From positions 203,370-267,369 of the forward strand of contig JACJWC010000004.1 of assembly GCA_020637335.1 (NCBI GenBank): DNA of 64,000 nucleotides, given 5' to 3'. Position numbers and translations under genes: made by a program. The notes under the pieces were generated by a model. That model saw only the letters and a program-made list of their open reading frames with translations. It ran no database searches and was not told the origin of the DNA. Shown piece by piece: positions 18,049 to 27,016 of this stretch (the first letter of the stretch is position 1; every line of letters begins with the position of its first letter). Source of the DNA: Acidobacteriota bacterium. GTDB lineage: Bacteria; Acidobacteriota; Holophagae; Acanthopleuribacterales; Acanthopleuribacteraceae.

Positions 18049-18462
18049 TTATTTTCCCTCAGGCGGCAGGGTAATCAGACTGACCTGATCGATTCCAGAT
18101 TCTTTGAGCTGGGCGATCAAACCAATCACAGTCCCATACGGGATATTTTTATCGCCGCGAATATAAACCGTTTTGTCCTCCGTTTTGGCGAGCGCTTCGC
18201 GTACTTTCTCCAAAAGGACTGGGACCTGGTAATAATCATTATTTAAATAGTGCTTGCCTTGGCTATCAATGGACAACACCAAAGATTCCGGGTTCTGTTT
18301 CATTTCCAAATTAGCTTCGGGAAGATCCAAATCGACGCCACTTTGCATCAGCGGCGCAGAGATCATAAACACAATCAGGAGGACCAACATGACATCAACA
18401 AAAGGCGTCACGTTGATTTCGCTCATTGTCCGATTCGGGCCACCGCCCGTGGAAAAGCCCAT
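18049..18462 (-). CDS. tolR: Biopolymer transporter ExbD/TolR
   Basis: This 137-residue ExbD/TolR protein has a short cytoplasmic N-terminus with INVTPFVDVMLVLLIVFM (around residues 16-33). The conserved Asp needed for proton flow is in the single membrane helix. The periplasmic part includes YIRGDKNIPYGTVIGLIAQLK. GAGGAGG sits six bases before the ATG. With TolQ it forms the proton-driven motor of the Tol-Pal system. Confidence 0.93.
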   Translation of the reverse strand: MGFSTGGGPNRTMSEINVTPFVDVMLVLLIVFMISAPLMQSGVDLDLPEANLEMKQNPESLVLSIDSQGKHYLNNDYYQVPVLLEKVREALAKTEDKTVYIRGDKNIPYGTVIGLIAQLKESGIDQVSLITLPPEGK

Positions 18463-18473
18463 GCTTCACCTCC

Positions 18474-19172
18474 TCAGGTAAAGTTCTTTTCGACGATCCC
18501 AAGGAATTCCAACGAAAAATCTTCCATAGCTGCCGAAACGCCGCGGATTTTGTTCATGAAATAGTTATAAGCCATAACAGCAGGAATGGCCGCAAACAGG
18601 CCAAAAGCGGTCGCGATCAAAGCTTCTGCAATGCCGGGCGCCACGACGGCAAGGGAGGCGGACTTTTGTTCGCCAATCCCGCGAAAGGCTTCAATAATGC
18701 CCCACACCGTGCCCAAAAGACCCACAAAGGGCGCGACAGCAGCTGTGGTCGCCAGCTGATTCAGGTTTTTTTCCATTTTGGTCAACTCGACAAACGAGGC
18801 CCGTTGCAGAACCCGGTTGATGGATTCCAAACTTCGCACTTTAGGTTGGCCGCCGGATTGGTTGGGATTATTGTGTTTGAGCTGGAAATTCAACTCGCTA
18901 AACCCTGCTAAGAACAAACCGACTTGGGGTGAGTGCACATAGCGTTCACATACACTCTTCACTTCCGAAAAGCGAACCGAATTGCGGAAAATACCCAAAA
19001 ATTGGCCCGTATCGCGTTCCGTTTTTTTGAACAGGGTTCTCTTTTGAAAAATCAGGATCCAGCAAGAAATGGAGAAAACCAAAAGGGCCAACATGACCAG
19101 TTTGGAAACCAAACTCGCCTTGAGGATCAGGCTGAGATATCCCATATTTCCGCCCGGGGCTAACAACATCAT
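18474..19172 (-). CDS. tolQ: MotA/TolQ/ExbB proton channel protein
   Basis: This product of about 232 residues has three membrane helices (around 20-40, 135-160 and 175-200). The ExbB/TolQ hallmark VAPFVGLLGTVWGIIEAFRG is followed by GIAEALIATAFGLFAAIPAV. The ATG at 19172 was chosen because AGGAAAGGA lies eight bases upstream. An in-frame ATG 17 codons earlier has no such site. It is the first gene of the tolQ-tolR-tolA-tolB-pal-ybgF unit. Confidence 0.93.
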   Translation of the reverse strand: MMLLAPGGNMGYLSLILKASLVSKLVMLALLVFSISCWILIFQKRTLFKKTERDTGQFLGIFRNSVRFSEVKSVCERYVHSPQVGLFLAGFSELNFQLKHNNPNQSGGQPKVRSLESINRVLQRASFVELTKMEKNLNQLATTAAVAPFVGLLGTVWGIIEAFRGIGEQKSASLAVVAPGIAEALIATAFGLFAAIPAVMAYNYFMNKIRGVSAAMEDFSLEFLGIVEKNFT

Positions 19173-19268
19173 GTATACATTCCTTTCCTCAGTAAACGAA
19201 AATGAATTTAGAAACCCGAGCACAGCTCAAGTTCTTGGACGCACAATCCATGCAATATGTCGAAAAAC

Positions 19269-20915
19269 TCACGCAGGACCCACCAACATGGCTTCCGCAT
19301 GCTCGAGCAAGGCCGGGCTGGCCTGATCGCCACCCATCAATCGCGCCAATTCAAGGATACGCTGGCTGCGATTACAGGCCGTTAATTGGGTAAAGGTTCG
19401 TTGACCTTCCACCTGCTTGGTCACCAGCCAGTGGTGATTGGCAAATCGGGCGACTTGAGCCAAATGCGTGACGCACAAAACCTGATGGCGTTCGCCCAAT
19501 TTGGCCAGCAGTTGACCAACAGCGTGAGCGGTTTCTCCACCAATCCCTGCATCTACTTCATCAAAAATCAAGGTATGGCCAATCGGACGATCCAAGGCAA
19601 CGATAAAGCCGAGCAGGACCCGACTGAGTTCGCCACCCGAAGCAATTTTGCTGAGCGCACGCGGCGGTTCGCCGGGATTGGCGCTGAACAAAAAGCGCAA
19701 TTTTACCGGTGCCAACGAATGGGCATCACAATCCATCCACTGTTTGGGCCATTCCGGCTCCTCGATCTCCACCACCATGCGGGCCTTGGCCAGGTGCAAT
19801 TTGGACAATTGAACTTCCACCGCTTTTGAGAAGCGATCGATTTGAGCCTTACGCGCGCGGTTCAGAGTTTGATAGGTTTTGAGCAGGTGACTGTATTCTT
19901 TTGCCAGACTCTGTTCGAGGACCAAGAGCTGTTCATCACCCGCATTCAAATTGGCCAGCTGATCATGCAGCCTTTGACGTTCTGCCAACACTGCTTCAAC
20001 ATCACGACCGTATTTTAAAAAGAGCCGATTCAATTCCGCCATACGCCGTTCCAGGCGGGCGAGTTCGGCGCCAGCATCCTCATCCTCATTAGGCGGTAGC
20101 TCCCGCGCCAACTCCGAGAATTGGATCAATGCCGATTCCATCGCCTCGGCGTAGGGCACAAGCGCTGGAAAAAATTCGCCCATTTTGTGGACAAGGCTTT
20201 GGGCGCGCTTGGTGTGGGGGGTTAGGGATTCATCGAGCAATTCCGCCAATTCGAGGCGCCAGGCCGTAATCTGCTCTTGATGGTGGGCCCGTTTCAAGTC
20301 GGATTCCAAACTGAAATCCGAATCGTTTAAATTGACCGCGTCAATTTCTGCGATTTGCATTTTCAGAAAATCGACCTGTTTTAACCGCTCCGCCGTCTGC
20401 TGTTTAAGGCTTTGGTAAGTCTGCAAATTGTGTAAGAACTGTTTGCGCTTAAGTTCCAACTGCTCGGCTTGATCTTGTAAATGGGCAAAGGTATCGAACA
20501 GGTCTAAATGTGTGGATTCCTGCATGAGGAAGCGCTGTCCGTGCTGGCCATGAATTTCAAACAGACGTTCTGCGATGAGTTCCAATTGGGATAGCGGCAC
20601 GCTTACCCCGTTAACCATCGCACGAGACCGGCCCTCTGCTGAGAGTTCACGGCGTAAAAAAACTTGGGCATCCTGAACCAGCTCACCCAAACCGGACCAA
20701 TCTTCCAGATGGAACTCCGCCTCAACGCTGGCCCGATCCGCACCGTGGCGGATCCAATCCGCATTGGCCCGCACACCGCTGAGCAGCTGCAGGGCATCCA
20801 CCAAAAGGGATTTGCCTGCACCGGTCTCGCCTGTTAGGCAGGTAAAACCGGCACCCACTTCCCAATGTGCGTGTTCCACCACCGCCAAATTTTGCAAGGT
20901 TAACGAAATTAACAC
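19269..20915 (-). CDS. recN: DNA repair protein RecN
   Basis: This SMC-like ATPase of about 548 residues acts in double-strand break repair. The N-terminal Walker A is GETGAGKSLLVDAL (around residues 29-42). A long coiled-coil core occupies about 150-350. The C-terminal half has the SGGELSRVLLGF signature, the DEVDAGIGGETAHAVG Walker B region and CVTHLAQVARFA. I chose the GTG at 20915 because GGAG lies seven bases upstream; a GTG six codons earlier (20933) is also possible. It follows mutM in the same direction, forming a DNA-repair pair. Confidence 0.93.
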   Translation of the reverse strand: MLISLTLQNLAVVEHAHWEVGAGFTCLTGETGAGKSLLVDALQLLSGVRANADWIRHGADRASVEAEFHLEDWSGLGELVQDAQVFLRRELSAEGRSRAMVNGVSVPLSQLELIAERLFEIHGQHGQRFLMQESTHLDLFDTFAHLQDQAEQLELKRKQFLHNLQTYQSLKQQTAERLKQVDFLKMQIAEIDAVNLNDSDFSLESDLKRAHHQEQITAWRLELAELLDESLTPHTKRAQSLVHKMGEFFPALVPYAEAMESALIQFSELARELPPNEDEDAGAELARLERRMAELNRLFLKYGRDVEAVLAERQRLHDQLANLNAGDEQLLVLEQSLAKEYSHLLKTYQTLNRARKAQIDRFSKAVEVQLSKLHLAKARMVVEIEEPEWPKQWMDCDAHSLAPVKLRFLFSANPGEPPRALSKIASGGELSRVLLGFIVALDRPIGHTLIFDEVDAGIGGETAHAVGQLLAKLGERHQVLCVTHLAQVARFANHHWLVTKQVEGQRTFTQLTACNRSQRILELARLMGGDQASPALLEHAEAMLVGPA

Positions 20916-20989
20916 CCGAGTACTCCGGCGCACATTCTAGCAAAGCCCATCGATCGGAGCTAGGCCGGAATCTCCTGGCCTGACCTTGC

Positions 20990-21802
20990 TTAGGAAACCG
21001 CTGTACTCGATTTTTTTTGGCATTTTGCGCAGAAATGCGTGCTGCGTTGCGTGACCAATATGCGTTGGATAGGTGCACCACAGTGGGGACAAGGCTGGTT
21101 GGTTTTCCCATACACCTGGAAATGGTCTTGCGAACTGCCCTTTTGCCCATCGGGCTTGCGATACCAGCCGATGGTAGCGCCTTCGTGCTGAATGGCGCGC
21201 TGCAAAATCGCCTGCAAATGGGTTAACAGGACTAGTGCTTTGGCGGGTTTTATTTTGTTGGCAGGTTCCAATGGGTGTACGCCTGCTGCAAACAAGCTTT
21301 CATCCGCATAAATGTTGCCGACACCGGCGATGCGGGCCTGATCGAGCAACAATGCTTTGATCGCTGTCGGGCGGTGGAGAATTCTGCCAAAAATCTTGGC
21401 ATCCAAGGTCAGGGGTTCCGGGCCGAGCTTCTCTTCAAGCCAGTCCAAGTCCAGGCAAAAGCCGATTCGCCCAAACTTCCGGGCATCGGAGAAAATTAAA
21501 TATCGGGAATCCAAGCCAAGCGCCGCACGCGTCCAGCGGTCCTCGCCCTGAAGGTGTTGCGAAAAGTAGAGACGGCCCGTCATGCGCAGGTGAATCCACA
21601 AATAACCCACATCCAGGTGAGCCACAATATACTTGCCGCGCCGATCCAGTTTATGAAAGGTTCGTCCGAGCAGCCCTTCAAGGGGTGCGGAAGGTTGGTG
21701 GTAGGTTTTCGCCCAGAAAAATTCGGTCGAGCGAATGGTTTGACCGATCAAGTCTGGCCTCAAGCCCCGAACAACGGTTTCAACTTCTGGCAGCTCTGGC
21801 AC
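20990..21802 (-). CDS. mutM: Formamidopyrimidine-DNA glycosylase (Fpg/MutM)
   Basis: This 270-residue base-excision repair enzyme removes 8-oxoguanine and formamidopyrimidines and nicks the abasic site. It starts MPELPEVETVV, which gives the catalytic Pro1 and Glu2. The helix-two-turn-helix region includes GVGNIYADESLFAAGVHP. A C-terminal zinc finger (CPHCG, then CAKCQ) is intact at residues about 238-264. It is five bases downstream of the FHA-GGDEF gene. Confidence 0.95.
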   Translation of the reverse strand: MPELPEVETVVRGLRPDLIGQTIRSTEFFWAKTYHQPSAPLEGLLGRTFHKLDRRGKYIVAHLDVGYLWIHLRMTGRLYFSQHLQGEDRWTRAALGLDSRYLIFSDARKFGRIGFCLDLDWLEEKLGPEPLTLDAKIFGRILHRPTAIKALLLDQARIAGVGNIYADESLFAAGVHPLEPANKIKPAKALVLLTHLQAILQRAIQHEGATIGWYRKPDGQKGSSQDHFQVYGKTNQPCPHCGAPIQRILVTQRSTHFCAKCQKKSSTAVS

Positions 21803-21807
21803 AAACC

Positions 21808-22695
21808 CTACCCGATGACCCGGTCCTTACCCGCTTTTTTGCCGGCGTAAAGATTTTGGTCGGCCATGCGCAGAAGCTCCTCTGGCGTGCTGACATTATC
21901 GTTTTCCAAGGTAGCCAAACCGATGGTCACCGAGGTTTTAAATTCAACCATGGGCAGGGTGAAATTCATATTGCGCACCAGTTCCAGAAGCTTCTCACCA
22001 ATACGCAAGGCCTTTTCTTTGGGTGTATTGCGGAACATGGCCACAAATTCTTCGCCGCCGAAACGGGCAAACAAGTCTTCACGGCGCAGACAATTGATAA
22101 GTTCTCCTGCCAGGCTTTTCAACACAATGTCACCGTTGACATGACCATAAACATCATTAATGGCCTTGAAATTATCCAGGTCAAAAATCATGAGCGTCAG
22201 GGGCTTTTGCGTGCGCTGATGGAAGTTAAATTCCTTCTGAAGGGCATCCATAAAAAAGGCGCGGTTGTAGGCACCAGTCAAAGGATCCTTCGTCGCTTTT
22301 TCAAACAACTCCTGTTGAAACACAAACTCCAAATCGTCCTTCAAGGAATAACGCAGGATCACATTGCCCAACGAAATTCGATCGCCATCATTGAGAATAA
22401 TTGACTGGATCTTTTTTCCATTCACAAGGGTGCCATTGGTACTGCTCAGATCCGTCAGACCTGTTTGACCCGCTTCCGTTGTCAAAAAAAATGCATGCTC
22501 GCGACTAATATTCTCATCATTGAGGAAAATATCCAGGTTGCGCGAACGGCCACACACGTAACGTTTTCCCGGTTTTAGACGAATTACACGGCCGACAACA
22601 TCTCCCGAAAGCACCAACAGGTAAGGAATCCCCGTTGATCCGGATGGAGAAGTTTCGTGGGCCCGATTTTTGGAATTGGTCGAACTACTTGGCAT
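21808..22695 (-). CDS. FHA-domain diguanylate cyclase
   Basis: The protein has about 295 residues from the ATG at 22695 (AGGGTG eight bases upstream); a start 16 codons earlier is possible. An FHA domain spans about residues 40-110 (YVCGRSRNLDIFLND, ISREHA, LSSTNGTLVNG) and should bind a phosphothreonine partner. A GGDEF domain follows (about 130-293) with DPLTGAYNR and an intact GGEEF active site (around 211), so c-di-GMP synthesis is expected. No upstream RxxD inhibitory site was seen. A Ser/Thr kinase at 31183-32133 is the only candidate phosphodonor in the window, and that link is inference. Confidence 0.88.
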   Translation of the reverse strand: MPSSSTNSKNRAHETSPSGSTGIPYLLVLSGDVVGRVIRLKPGKRYVCGRSRNLDIFLNDENISREHAFFLTTEAGQTGLTDLSSTNGTLVNGKKIQSIILNDGDRISLGNVILRYSLKDDLEFVFQQELFEKATKDPLTGAYNRAFFMDALQKEFNFHQRTQKPLTLMIFDLDNFKAINDVYGHVNGDIVLKSLAGELINCLRREDLFARFGGEEFVAMFRNTPKEKALRIGEKLLELVRNMNFTLPMVEFKTSVTIGLATLENDNVSTPEELLRMADQNLYAGKKAGKDRVIG

Positions 22696-22857
22696 GGAAG
22701 ATGCACCCTGGATGAACCTATGCAACATCTTACCAAAAAACAAAAAACTTTAGCGAAAAATCAAAATTATTTTTATTCCTGTGTAAATGGTCACCAACTT
22801 GCGGTCTTTAAGGCCCACTATAGGGGGTTTTAGGCCATGACGAGATCACGCTCAGGG

Positions 22858-22887
22858 TTGCGCCTCATGGGGCTTAAAGCATATAAT
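22858..22887 (+). promoter_or_regulatory. Promoter of the hfq-like gene
   Basis: TTGCGC (22858-22863) and a perfect TATAAT (22882-22887) are 18 bases apart. This places the transcript start near 22894 and supports the ATG at 22927 over longer in-frame alternatives. A GCCCT/AGGGC inverted repeat lies in the short leader (22888-22906). Confidence 0.6.
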
Positions 22888-22926
22888 GCCCTACACCAAT
22901 CAGGGCAAGATAGGGATGGCGAGAAT

Positions 22927-23328
22927 ATGTCGAATAGGAAATTAATACGCCCAAGTTTGAAGGATGTGAAGGAGACTTCCGGTCGCAATCCCGAGAGTCT
23001 GCCTCAGCCCTCCCCCTCTTCAGCAGCTGGACCGGCCAATTTGGCATTGGCACGCAGAAAACACGTGCCAGCCGAGCAGACCAATGCCGAAAGTTTTTAT
23101 TACCTGAAGCAGATGCAGACCAAAACCCAAATGGTCATTATCCTTCAGGATGGCGAACAGATTCGCGGCATCATCGAGTGGTATGACCGCAACTGCCTCA
23201 AAGTGAATCGCCACAAAGAACCCAATTTATTGATCCTCAAGCACAACATTAAGTACATGTACAAGCAGGAAGAGGAACCACGTGGTCTGCGGCGGCGCAA
23301 GCGCGAACCGGAACCCACCGAAACCTAA
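22927..23328 (+). CDS. hfq: Hfq-like RNA chaperone (acidobacterial type)
   Basis: This 133-residue protein starts MSNRKLIRPSLKDVKE. A flexible Pro/Ser-rich stretch follows, then an Sm-like domain at about residues 55-115: AESFYYLKQMQTKTQMVIIL, DGEQIRGIIEWYDRNCLKV and LKHNIKYMYK. The last segment aligns with the Hfq Sm2 motif (YKHAIST), keeping the Lys-His pair. Length and extensions differ from the roughly 80-100-residue proteobacterial Hfq. It probably mediates sRNA-mRNA pairing in the cytoplasm. A promoter overlaps the longer in-frame extension, which argues for this start. mazG follows 12 bases later. Confidence 0.8.
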   Translation: MSNRKLIRPSLKDVKETSGRNPESLPQPSPSSAAGPANLALARRKHVPAEQTNAESFYYLKQMQTKTQMVIILQDGEQIRGIIEWYDRNCLKVNRHKEPNLLILKHNIKYMYKQEEEPRGLRRRKREPEPTET

Positions 23329-23340
23329 ATTTCGCTTTAC

Positions 23341-24174
23341 ATGGAACTGCTTCAAGATCATTCCCAATATTCGCCCCAAGACAAACAACGCTTGCTGGAT
23401 GCGTTTTGGCGTGCCGTGTGTTTGATGGGTGCATTGCGTGCGCGGTGTCCATGGGACCAACAACAAACGCCACACTCCCTCAAACGCTACATTCTTGAGG
23501 AGTGTTATGAGGTTTTGGCCGCCATCGAAAAAGAAGACCCCGACGCCCTAAAAGACGAACTCGGCGATTTTGTCTTCCAAGTCCTTTTTCAAGCGGAAAT
23601 CCAAAGAGAGCAGCAAACCTTTCAACTCGCGGAAATCTTCGAAAACCTGGTCGAAAAAATGGTGCGCCGCCACCCGCACGTCTTTAATCCGGATTCGGTA
23701 CAAATTTCTGCCGAGCAGGTGCGCACGCGTTGGGAGGATATTAAAAAGTCAGAAAAAGCCCGCAAAGGGTTATTTGACGATTTTGAACACTACCTGCCTG
23801 CCCTGTATGCCTCCTATAAAATTGGTAAAAAAAGTGGGACCGTAGGCTTCGATTGGCCAGAACCCGAATTCGTTTTTAGCAAAGTCGAGGAAGAGGTTGG
23901 TGAAGTTCTAGAGGCCATGCAAAGTGGTGACAAGGTTCACCTTCAGGAAGAGCTGGGCGACCTTTTGTTTGTCGTGTCAAACCTGGTGCGCAAATGCGGA
24001 TTTGAGCCAGAAGAAACCTTGCGCTTGGCCAATCAAAAATTTATCAATCGCTATCAAACCATGGAGCGATTAGCAGAAGCCCGCGGCGTGGCGTTTGAAG
24101 CCCTGGCCCTGGACGACAAAGAAGCCTACTGGGATGAAGCCAAACGCCTATTAAAAAAACAAAAGGGCACCTAA
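23341..24174 (+). CDS. mazG: Nucleoside triphosphate pyrophosphohydrolase MazG
   Basis: This 277-residue protein has two MazG domains. The first (about residues 22-125) has CPWDQQQTPHSLKRYILEEC and EELGD-type metal-binding acidic residues (KDELGDFVFQVLFQAEI). The second (about 150-265) has EVEEEVGEVLEAM and LQEELGDLLFVVSNLVRK. It hydrolyses NTPs and dNTPs to monophosphates as a house-cleaning activity. It sits between hfq and folK, and folK starts immediately after the stop codon. Confidence 0.93.
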   Translation: MELLQDHSQYSPQDKQRLLDAFWRAVCLMGALRARCPWDQQQTPHSLKRYILEECYEVLAAIEKEDPDALKDELGDFVFQVLFQAEIQREQQTFQLAEIFENLVEKMVRRHPHVFNPDSVQISAEQVRTRWEDIKKSEKARKGLFDDFEHYLPALYASYKIGKKSGTVGFDWPEPEFVFSKVEEEVGEVLEAMQSGDKVHLQEELGDLLFVVSNLVRKCGFEPEETLRLANQKFINRYQTMERLAEARGVAFEALALDDKEAYWDEAKRLLKKQKGT

Positions 24175-24693
24175 ATGGTTTGGTGCGCTATTGGGTTGGG
24201 CTCCAATATTGGGCCGCGTGCCCAACATTTACGCGCAGCGGTCCATGCTCTAATTGACACAATCCCGCATAGCCAACTCCGGCTGAGTGCGCTTTTTGAA
24301 ACCCATCCGTGGGAGGGCGCAAGCGGGGGCCCATTCTTAAATGCAGCATTGGCTTTGGAAACAGAACAAGACCCGCACGCAGTTCACGCCATCTTGCAGG
24401 AAATCGAAATGCAGCAGGGCCGAACCCGTCCCTTTCGCAACGCGCCACGAAGCTTAGATCTGGACTTATTATTTTGGGGAGAAACCCAATTAAACACCCC
24501 CAATCTCACTTTGCCGCATCCCCGATTGTCAAAAAGATGGTTCGTTTTGGCCCCGCTGCTCCAATTGGACTTGTCCTTTCGCGACCCCCAAACAGGCCTC
24601 TCTCTTCAGGCCATGGCCAAGGAATTAGCCCAGGAACAAGCGCCCTCCGATGTCATCTGCAGGGATCAAATTCCGTGGGATTCAAAAGAATAA
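24175..24693 (+). CDS. folK: 2-amino-4-hydroxy-6-hydroxymethyldihydropteridine pyrophosphokinase
   Basis: This 172-residue HPPK of folate synthesis transfers pyrophosphate from ATP to the pterin. Signature residues are IGLGSNIGPRAQHLRAAV (residues about 5-22), GPFLNAAL, and RTRPFRNAPRSLDLDLLFWG (about 83-102) with LPHPRLSKRWFVLAPL. The ATG immediately follows the mazG TAA with no gap, so the ribosome site lies in mazG and translation is coupled. Confidence 0.94.
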   Translation: MVWCAIGLGSNIGPRAQHLRAAVHALIDTIPHSQLRLSALFETHPWEGASGGPFLNAALALETEQDPHAVHAILQEIEMQQGRTRPFRNAPRSLDLDLLFWGETQLNTPNLTLPHPRLSKRWFVLAPLLQLDLSFRDPQTGLSLQAMAKELAQEQAPSDVICRDQIPWDSKE

Positions 24694-24826
24694 AGAGACA
24701 TCCTGGAAAACATCAACGACACAACCTGACGAACAAACCCTTCCATTTCAAGTACTTAGTTAAAACACACAAGTAAAAAAAGCTTGGCATGGGCCTTGCT
24801 CCTTGAGGGGTGTGAAGGAGGTCGCC

Positions 24827-26860
24827 ATGAACACCCTATTCCTTATTCTATTTGCCTTTGTTCCAGCCGCTTATGATGATGAATTCATCGACGCATACGA
24901 ACAGGACAATTTTTCGCCCGGCTATGAAGTCGCACGTGTGACGTATTCCGAACCTGGAATCGAACTCTTCCGCGATGGCGAGCAAGCAGAAGAATTGATC
25001 CGCAATTTCCCCATAGGGCCTGGCGATCTGATCAAAACCGAATACCGCGGTTATGCCGAAATCGCCTTTGTCGATGGTACGTTGCTGCAATTGGACCTCA
25101 AAACCGAGCTCGAATTCCAGGCCGTTTATGAAGTGTTTAATGAAGAAGCACTGACCGTTCTCAAATTGCATCGCGGCAGTTTGTTTCTCCACTTGGCCGA
25201 TATGCCGGAACCCCTTAAAGGCCGTGTGTATCGTGTAGACACCCAATCTGGCAGTGCTTATTTTGAAGCACCGGGTACCTATCGGGTGGATTTTGAAGTG
25301 AACCGCATGACCGTAAAGACCTTTCGCGGCGTAGCTGAGCTGAGTGGTTCCGCCGATTCGGTCCTGATCCGCAGCGGTGAATACGCAACCATTAACAACC
25401 GCGTTCGTCCTTACTGGTCCCGCTCCTTTAACAGTTTCAGCAATGATCGTTTTGAGCGCTGGGCTTATCGCAGAACGCCCAACTTTAAGTCGGTAAGTCG
25501 ATCTTATCTCGATAGTTCCATCGCCTTTTACGCCAGTGACCTGGATGATAATGGCGACTGGTATTACGAGGACGGCATTGGAACGCATGTATGGGTCCCC
25601 CGCATTTCCAACGGATGGCGGCCTTATTACGATGGCTACTGGACCCGTTGTGGAACCGTCCTGACATGGGTCAGCCGTGATCCGTTTGGCTGGGTCACCC
25701 ACCACTATGGCCGTTGGGGTTGGTCCGATCGTTGGGGTTGGTATTGGATTCCCGGCCGAACCTACTCGCCTGCTTGGGTGGCTTGGACCTCCTACGACAA
25801 TTACATTGGCTGGTGCCCGCTCGGTTACTACGATCGCCCCTATTATTACGGTCGCGGTGGGGTCAATATTTCAGTCAACATCAATATCGGCAATTCTTGG
25901 ACTTATGTCTCCTGTGATCGTTTCAGTAACCGTCATGTGCGGACTTATTACGAAAATGTCAAACCGCGCGGTCGGAGAGTCGTGACCACCCGGCCCATCC
26001 ATGTCACACGCACCGAATTTGGTAAACCTCAGGAAATCGTGCGGGTTGTACGTGACCCGCAGGTCAACCGAACCCGTGCCACCGCGGTAGCGCGCAGAAC
26101 GCCCATTCTCGTGGAACGTTCCACCAGCGGAAACGATGTGGTCAGCCGCGGCGAAATCTACAATCGCAACTCGGGTACCCGCAACGAAAGCCGAGTCCGT
26201 GTGGATGTACCGCGCGAATCGCCCGCCTCTCGTGATGAATTCACCAATAGCCGGTCCGGCAGTTCAAGCGCCACGCGAAGCCGCGATTCGAGCACCTCGG
26301 AACGCAGCGTAGAGCGCACGCAACCCAGTTCGCGCGGTGAAGTGCGGCAGAGAAGCGACAGCGCAAACCGAACATCCAGTAGTCCCGAACGCAACACCCG
26401 ATCCAATACTACAAGTAGTCGTGAAAGCAATAACCGCACGGAATCAACCCGCCGTTACCCTTCCGACCAGGGCTCAGACCGCAAGGAAACGCCAAATCGA
26501 AACACTGGAAACGATCGTCAATCGACCGAGCGGCAACAACCGCCGGCACGAGCAACCAACCCCTACCAACCGAGCGAGCGCGATCGAAACACCCGCTCTG
26601 ACAGTGGCACCCGGACTGAGAGTTCAACCCGCTCGCAGGGGAACACCCGCTCAGAAAGTACCCGTTCCCAAAGCAGCTCCCGCAACGACAGCGCAACGCG
26701 TGCAACGCCACCGCCCAGCCGTTCCAGCAACCGTTCCGAATCCAATACCCGCTCGAGTTCACGGGAAAGCAATTCGTCCCAATCCACCCGCCAGGCCAAA
26801 CCCAAACCCGCGCCTCGCAATCCAGAAAAAAAGGATTACCCGGAACGCAAAAAGGATTAG
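24827..26860 (+). CDS. Secreted FecR / DUF6600-like protein with Arg/Ser-rich disordered tail
   Basis: The ATG at 24827 has GGAGG five bases upstream and begins a short signal peptide (MNTLFLILFAFVPAAY). The product has about 677 residues. Residues about 35-180 form a FecR-like beta domain (GPGDLIKTEYRGYAEIAFVD, LKLHRGSLFLHL). Residues about 225-345 are Trp/Tyr-rich (WRPYYDGYWTR, FGWVTHHYGRWGWSDRWGWY), like the DUF6600 region. From about residue 430 to the end lies a low-complexity tail of Arg, Ser, Thr, Asn and Glu with a basic C-terminus. No membrane anchor is seen. It is probably periplasmic or surface-associated. A strong terminator follows. Confidence 0.8.
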   Translation: MNTLFLILFAFVPAAYDDEFIDAYEQDNFSPGYEVARVTYSEPGIELFRDGEQAEELIRNFPIGPGDLIKTEYRGYAEIAFVDGTLLQLDLKTELEFQAVYEVFNEEALTVLKLHRGSLFLHLADMPEPLKGRVYRVDTQSGSAYFEAPGTYRVDFEVNRMTVKTFRGVAELSGSADSVLIRSGEYATINNRVRPYWSRSFNSFSNDRFERWAYRRTPNFKSVSRSYLDSSIAFYASDLDDNGDWYYEDGIGTHVWVPRISNGWRPYYDGYWTRCGTVLTWVSRDPFGWVTHHYGRWGWSDRWGWYWIPGRTYSPAWVAWTSYDNYIGWCPLGYYDRPYYYGRGGVNISVNINIGNSWTYVSCDRFSNRHVRTYYENVKPRGRRVVTTRPIHVTRTEFGKPQEIVRVVRDPQVNRTRATAVARRTPILVERSTSGNDVVSRGEIYNRNSGTRNESRVRVDVPRESPASRDEFTNSRSGSSSATRSRDSSTSERSVERTQPSSRGEVRQRSDSANRTSSSPERNTRSNTTSSRESNNRTESTRRYPSDQGSDRKETPNRNTGNDRQSTERQQPPARATNPYQPSERDRNTRSDSGTRTESSTRSQGNTRSESTRSQSSSRNDSATRATPPPSRSSNRSESNTRSSSRESNSSQSTRQAKPKPAPRNPEKKDYPERKKD

Positions 26861-26880
26861 AGCCCACCTCAACCCTGCCC

Positions 26881-26910
26881 AAGCCAGTCCCCTTCGGACT
26901 GGCTTTTTTT
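26881..26910 (+). terminator. Rho-independent terminator after the FecR/DUF6600 gene
   Basis: AAGCCAGTCC, a five-base loop (CCTTC) and GGACTGGCTT form a perfect 10-base-pair stem, followed by a run of T. Confidence 0.92.
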
Positions 26911-27016
26911 GTTTCGGGCGGAAACCGTTGCAAACAAAACAAATCCAAGTTTTGCGTGATACAATGGCAACGAATCGAAACCTTTTCTGTTTTTTCCTTT
27001 TTTTGAGGGGGCATCT

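Noticed and set aside
24848..25705. A 285-residue minus-strand open frame across the FecR/DUF6600 gene
   Set aside because: The sense frame has signal peptide, domains, ribosome site and terminator; the antisense frame has none.
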